Positions 59,401 to 64,000 of a stretch of DNA of 64,000 bases are shown in pieces. Below the pieces are notes generated by a model. The model made no database searches. It was not told the origin of the DNA and saw only the letters and a list, made by a program, of their open reading frames with translations. The DNA lies in the NCBI GenBank assembly GCA_018389105.1, contig JACATO010000970.1, positions 377,001 to 441,000 of the forward strand. Reading direction: 5' to 3'. This DNA comes from Nautilus pompilius (lineage: Eukaryota; Mollusca; Cephalopoda; Nautilida; Nautilidae). The position numbers and the translations under genes were made by a program. How positions within the stretch are numbered: position 1 is the first letter of the stretch; each line of letters starts with the position of its first letter.

Positions 59401-62400
59401 TAAAACAGTATTTTGCGCTGGTAGAAGACCACCTCTATCTAATCAACAAGCCGAGCCAGTCGAATGCTTTTAGTGCATATGTTCACTGAATAACTGATGA
59501 AATCATTGTAGAAGTGAACACTAAATTACATTACTACAGGTATTAATTATCTTTAAGCTAAAATATCTTATATTATCAAATAGTTCTACCTGCTGCTGGT
59601 AAAATTAATGCAGTTGATCAGAAATGCAATGCAAACTGATAGAAATTGCTGCACTGTGTCAGTCAGTATGATTATTTGACTGAAAATCACTTTGTATTTA
59701 TTAACTGTTTTCCACACAGACTATAGGTGTACAAAATCAGTTCCTAGTGGCAGCGTGGAATTCCATCTTTAGCAGGATCAGCCTGTAGAAATTCCCTGGT
59801 TGTCAAATATTCAAACAAATGTGAAAGGGATGTCAAACACATAGTGACAGACAAAAGTATGAGAACAGCAGCAGAACGAATGTAAATTGACATGCAAAAT
59901 ATGTAACACTGACAGAAAAGAAATTTCTTGATTGACAGATGTGTCAACAAGATTGATAGTAAATATTTTGCATACACTTGCTTTATGTTATAACACAGCA
60001 AAGCAACAAAAAGTGTACATATTTTAACATGTCAATTTTTGTTTGTTCTGCCATTGTTCATAAACTTCTGTCTGCCACTGTGTATTAATGCACTGAATCA
60101 TAGCTGTCCCTTTATTTTCTGGTTTATATTTGGGGGGAAAAAAAATTTTAACTTCAGGATCTATACATGCTGAAATTCCTTCTACAGTGCTGTTAAGCTA
60201 AAATGTCAGCAAATCCACAAATAATTTCACTGTTTCTGGGGCAATTGTTGTTTTACATGAGGCTTAGTCACGAGTAGCTTGTTGTTTGTCAATTCATAAA
60301 GTCTTAAATTCCACACACTGAATGTGTTTATTTATTGGAGATGAAGTTCTGAACATTTTTAGCTATAAGGAGCTCAAAAATGGACCCTAATTACTGATGG
60401 TCAACAACCAATTTGATAATTAAAAAGTCCCATTTTATGAAAATAAAGAGAAGGGGGAAGCAGTCTAGGCCACTCGTGTAGCATCCAAAACATGCTGTTA
60501 TATATGTAGTTAAAGTGGGGGAAGAAAACGTGTAGGACAATTACCTCGTCATTGCTGATGACAACTGACTCGTGCAGTAAGTTTCCAATCTCCTTCAAAG
60601 CTTCATTCCGCTCATTTTCGTGATGCAGCATGTCAGCATCATTTCTCTTCATAAGCTCATCAAGCAGGACACGGATTTTCTTGATCTGATTCACTGACAA
60701 CTCCTAGAGTGGGAATTTAAAATAAAACTTGAAAAGATGGAGAAAAAAACAAAACTTTTTTCCAATTAATAAGACACTGGGGGGGGGTGGGGTGTTTGTT
60801 TGTTCATCATTTAGGATGCAATTACCTTTCAAGAGTCTTGCAACATTTCTAATTTCCTTATGCTGTGAATAAAAGTTTGCATACGACTACACAAATGATG
60901 ACCGTATTAAAAAATGAAAGATTTTAGTCCTACATCTTTAATGTGTTGTGCAGATACGGTCTTTATAGTTAAAAGTTAATTAAATTAGATTTGTAGTTTA
61001 AAATTGAAATGTTTTGAAAGATCTTAGAAGGGTTTTCATTCAATATAATTGAGAATTAGTCAAACTTTTTTCTGATTATCAACAGTTACTAATACTAGGA
61101 GTCATAACCACTGTAAATTTACTGAGGTATCAGCACACCTTCATATCAGAAAAATATTTTGGACATGGCCACCAGTGATAGTGGTTATTAATGGCAGCAT
61201 CAATCTATGCTGATGAACAATTTTTGCTGGGGTCCTTATATATTTTCAGTATTGTTCTAGTTTTTTGCACCTATTTAGAAAGGCTAATTTAAAATGGCGG
61301 TTCAAAGCCCACATGACTGCTGAAGCAGCAGATTATAATTTTACTGGAAAAACAAAAAGGCTAATTACAGTTCTAACAAAAAAATTCACCCGACCACCTA
61401 TCCTTAATTTTGTCAGATTTCTTGTGTGTGAATACTAGTGTCATACATTTGGCATAGCCATTAAAAATTATCCCTAATGCACCAACACTGCTACTTACCC
61501 GGAGTGCATCTGGAGAAATTGTTTCTATGTTATTAATAACCTCTTCAGGAACCACAGTGTCACCCCCAACTGGCTCTTTTTTCTGCAAAACAGCAGCAAC
61601 CATCTTAATAAAGGGAGAGATGTCCGATATAGATTAGAAGAAAAAACCAACCTAAAATGTGTCATGATTTCAGAGTGGGAAAACTACGCTTCACATTGTT
61701 AACTCATGGTATTAATGCTGGTAATAAAAGACATAGCAGAACAATTACATCCTACAATGAGTATTCTTAGACAATAATTAGATGGTAAATGTGATTGGTA
61801 GTTGTCATTGACAAACAAGACAACTTTTCATCATAAAGTTATCTAAATATATCACAAAATGCAGCAGTCATGGTAAAGTTCCCTTTTAGTCTCACAAATG
61901 GTTCATTGAAGTGGCTTCTTGCTTTCTGTATTCAGTGAGTTAATGATTTTAAGCTGTAGAATACCAATTCTACATGGCTGTATGACAGCTTAATACAGGT
62001 GAGTACAGATACCACAGCACTGGCTAGGCACCTAAACCAGCCACCCAACCTATTAATGTTACAATTTTGTTCTATTATAAAGCCTCTTATCACAAGGCAA
62101 TACATTGACAGAGTTATGGCAATGTTTCATTCTGGAGATCTAACAGATTTACCCAGTAAGTTCTAGTCACTCGAAGGAGTTAAATAATGTGTGGACAGTA
62201 ACAAATGTTTTTGCGTATCTACAGGTAAAGTTACTTATACTAAAAGTCATCATCATCTATGACTGTAGACACAGCTGGTGGTGAGGAGGTTGCCATTCCT
62301 GTGCCTCAATGGGCCTGTCACTTTTGTTTTCATAAGGAAATGGAAAGTCCCTACTAGGACTTCTCTGGAAGAAGGCCATATTGACAAAGAGAAAGAAAGA

Positions 62401-62871
62401 AACCTCACTGAGGGGATCAATTTATTTTGTTGATCCAAAGAGAGATTTAACTTAGCTCGTCATACCAGGTTGGCGTACTATGCATTCAGCTACTCATTAC
62501 ATTTAGAAATTATGAAATAGTTAAAATTTTATCACGGCTTAATCATTATCAGAAGATATGAAGACAACCAGTGATCAGTCATCTGATTCCCTAGTCGATA
62601 ATTCTTCAAACCTGAGAGGCAACTCCCATGGCTCCTTTGTGTAGTAGTAGGAAATAATGGAAGTTTTCAGTATTTCGCACTTCTATTCTACTCAAGCATA
62701 GCCTGATTTATTGAAATTTGCAGGATGGTTAAGTTGATCAACAGACTTTGTAACCAGTCTTAGTTAATGGTTTCTTTTCTGTAATCCAAACATTTGTTAC
62801 CTTCATTTTCTCTCCTATCACTTTACTGCTCAAATTTTTAAGCTTGTTGAAGTTGTCAGCCTTGTATCTAA
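56368..62871 (-). CDS. SARS1: Cytosolic seryl-tRNA synthetase, ten exons, 5' end outside window
   Basis: Ten minus-strand exons join in phase into 454 codons plus stop. The missing N-terminus is about 48 residues by comparison with human SARS1. The enzyme charges tRNA-Ser (and tRNA-Sec) with serine in the cytosol, using ATP. Visible are the end of the N-terminal tRNA-binding coiled coil ([24 protein letters not shown]), and the class II motifs: motif 1 in [19 protein letters not shown], motif 2 in [20 protein letters not shown], motif 3 in [19 protein letters not shown]. The tail after HMPSG is short and Lys-rich ([16 protein letters not shown]) and lacks the extra vertebrate UNE-S domain. 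Tail-to-tail with TUBGCP6. Confidence 0.97.
56638..56767 (-). CDS. SARS1: SARS1 exon I (motif 3)
   Basis: [20 protein letters not shown] then LENYQ: class II motif 3 with the ATP-binding arginine. Donor AGTG/GTGAGT. Confidence 0.97.
56879..57036 (-). CDS. SARS1: SARS1 exon H
   Basis: [20 protein letters not shown] and [17 protein letters not shown], part of the active site. Acceptor CACTCAG, donor GAG/GTAAGT. Confidence 0.97.
57395..57524 (-). CDS. SARS1: SARS1 exon G
   Basis: [20 protein letters not shown] and [12 protein letters not shown]. Acceptor TTAAAG, donor CAG/GTGAGC, phase 1 end. Confidence 0.96.
57675..57896 (-). CDS. SARS1: SARS1 exon F (motif 2)
   Basis: 74 codons: [20 protein letters not shown] and [24 protein letters not shown] binds serine; the motif 2 arginine contacts ATP. 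Acceptor TTTTTAAG is weak but forced by phase. Confidence 0.97.
57897..58677. other. SARS1 intron E-F, nothing recognised
   Basis: No repeats or conserved motif seen. Confidence 0.5.
58678..58833 (-). CDS. SARS1: SARS1 exon E (motif 1)
   Basis: 52 codons: [38 protein letters not shown] and FDEELYK. Contains class II motif 1 with its invariant proline, part of the dimer interface. Confidence 0.97.
59049..59189 (-). CDS. SARS1: SARS1 exon D
   Basis: 47 codons: [20 protein letters not shown] and AGGRGYYLK. Acceptor GTTCTAG, donor AAG/GTATGT. Confidence 0.96.
59190..60544. other. SARS1 intron C-D, nothing recognised
   Basis: AT-rich; an 85-codon minus-strand frame at 59,744-60,001 resembles nothing I know. 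Confidence 0.5.
60545..60703 (-). CDS. SARS1: SARS1 exon C (tRNA-binding arm)
   Basis: 53 codons: [17 protein letters not shown], then [20 protein letters not shown], the second strand of the coiled-coil arm and its return into the core. Donor GAG/GTAATT. Confidence 0.96.
61499..61582 (-). CDS. SARS1: SARS1 exon B
   Basis: 28 codons, phase 0 to 0: [20 protein letters not shown]. Acceptor TTTGCAG, donor CGG/GTAAGT. Confidence 0.95.
61583..62800. other. SARS1 intron A-B, nothing recognised
   Basis: No coding or repeat signal recognised. Confidence 0.5.
62801..62871 (-). CDS. SARS1: SARS1 exon A (first in window)
   Basis: Acceptor TTTCCAG, donor AAG/GTAACA. Encodes [20 protein letters not shown], matching human [20 protein letters not shown]. 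Starts with two bases of a split codon, so an upstream exon exists beyond the window. Confidence 0.93.
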
Positions 62872-63309
62872 CTGGAAAAAACAGAAAAGGAAAGAATGAA
62901 AAAACACATGCACACGAACTCGTATATGATGTATGGATGTTGTGTATCTAAAAAAAATTTAATCATAGTCTTAATTACAATTGAGAAATTAATCTTAGAG
63001 ACTTAGTTCTGAGCTTAAGCCAGAGAGATTTTAACCATCTGATCCCAATACGAATGCATCTGCATCACACTACCCTGCCCCTGCCTTACTCAGCACCGGT
63101 AGAGCCACGGAGGGGGGGGGGGCTGTGCCAGCTGTTGTCACCTCCCTCATTAACGTGGCCCTCTGTAACGACGGATCCGCATCGCTCCAACCCCTGTATC
63201 CCAGCTACACCTACAGACAGTTCAATGAAAAAACTATATGTGACGAGGGTTAACTGATTATAGAAAACGTGACACTGGTGAGATATCTCTCCAGAAAGCT
63301 CGCTGTACA

Positions 63310-64000
63310 TTAACACGTGTGAGAGAGAGAGGGGGACGGACAGCCAGCCGACTGACTGCATGTGAGAGAGACAGAGAGAGAGGGGGACGGACAGCCGACT
63401 GCATGTGAGAGAGAGAGAGAGGGGGGGACGGACAGCCGACTGCATGTGAGAGAGAGAGAGAGGGGGGGACGGACAGCCGACTGCATGTGAGAGAGAGAGA
63501 GGGGGGGACGGACAGCCGACTGCATGTGAGAGAGAGAGAGGGGGGGACGGACAGCCGACTGCATGTGAGAGAGAGAGAGAGGGGGGGACGGACAGCCGAC
63601 TGCATGTGAGAGAGAGAGAGAGGGGGGACGGACAGCCGACTGCATGTGAGAGAGAGAAAGGGAGAGAGACGGACAGCCGACTGCATGTGAGAGAGAGGGG
63701 GACGGACAGCCGACTGCATGAGAGAGAGAGAGAGAGGGGGACGGACAGTCAGCCGACTGACTGCATGTGAGAGAGACAGAGAGAGAGGGGGGACGGACAG
63801 TCAGCCGACTGACTGCATGTGAGAGAGACAGAGAGAGAGGGGGACGGACAGCCGACTGCATGTGAGAGAGAGAGAGGGGGGACGGACAGCCGACTGCATG
63901 TGAGAGAGAGAGAGGGGATGGAGAGGGGGATGGAGAGGGGGACGGACAGCCAGCCGACTGACTGCATGTGAGAGAGAGAGAGAGAGGGGGGACGGACAGC
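63310..64000. repeat. Minisatellite, about 40-bp unit, runs off right edge
   Basis: About 15 copies of a unit made of GGACGGACAGCCGACTGCAT, then TG and a GA run, then a G run. Spacing is mostly 39-41 bp, longer in a second class of units that duplicate the middle (CAGCCAGCCGACTGACTGC or CAGTCAGCCGACTGACTGC). GA-run and G-run lengths vary. Long open frames across it are by-products of the repeat. It lies in the upstream SARS1 intron or 5' flank. Confidence 0.97.

Noticed and set aside
63086-63967. Long minus-strand frames rich in Ser, Pro and Leu at the right edge
   Set aside because: Translation of the minisatellite. No start context or conserved sequence.
1-64000. CRISPR arrays, bacterial operons or prophage
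   Set aside because: Spliced animal genes throughout, and no direct repeats with unique spacers.
1-64000. tRNA or other structural RNA genes
   Set aside because: No stretch with A/B boxes and a foldable cloverleaf was recognised by eye. A covariance-model search was not possible here.

Overview
The window is animal nuclear DNA: AT-rich, intron-rich, with GT-AG introns, consistent splice phases, and many decayed DNA transposons. Three conserved animal genes account for all the real coding sequence. The absence of the vertebrate C-terminal extension on the seryl-tRNA synthetase, and the transposon mix (mariner, Tc1, DD41D, pogo/Tigger, hAT), suggest an invertebrate. A mollusc or other lophotrochozoan is my best guess, but the sequence alone does not prove it.

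Layout. (1) About 1-13,071, minus strand: an NCKIPSD (SPIN90/DIP) orthologue. Nine exons join in phase into 408 codons, and the 3' end lies beyond the left edge. The part seen is the Arp2/3-activating leucine-rich/armadillo domain; no SH3 domain is visible. (2) 13,072-14,940: a CpG-rich head-to-head promoter region. (3) 14,941-56,048, plus strand: a complete TUBGCP6 (gamma-tubulin complex component 6) gene. I resolved 31 coding exons; their lengths sum to 6,003 nt, exactly 2,000 codons plus a stop. One 2,287-nt exon carries 19 tandem copies of a 24-residue unit. (4) 56,368-62,871, minus strand: cytosolic seryl-tRNA synthetase (SARS1), ten exons, tail-to-tail with TUBGCP6; the first exon(s) lie beyond the right edge. 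(5) 63,310-64,000: a minisatellite of about 40-bp units running off the window.

The introns hold the mobile DNA. They contain a mariner and a Tc1-like remnant (1.56-3.6 kb), two Tc1-like remnants (16.1-18.25 kb), two Tigger/pogo elements (21.5-23.7 and 28.5-30.7 kb), a DD41D mariner relative with terminal repeats of about 109 bp (33.6-34.9 kb), and a 5-kb intron filled with a hAT remnant and two mariners (50.3-54.2 kb). All transposase frames are broken.

The three genes are not a functional cluster. TUBGCP6 is a microtubule-nucleation scaffold, NCKIPSD an actin-nucleation regulator, and SARS1 a translation enzyme. The most notable features are the rapidly evolving TUBGCP6 repeat array, which has its own higher-order duplication, and the apparently SH3-less, Dip1-like NCKIPSD.
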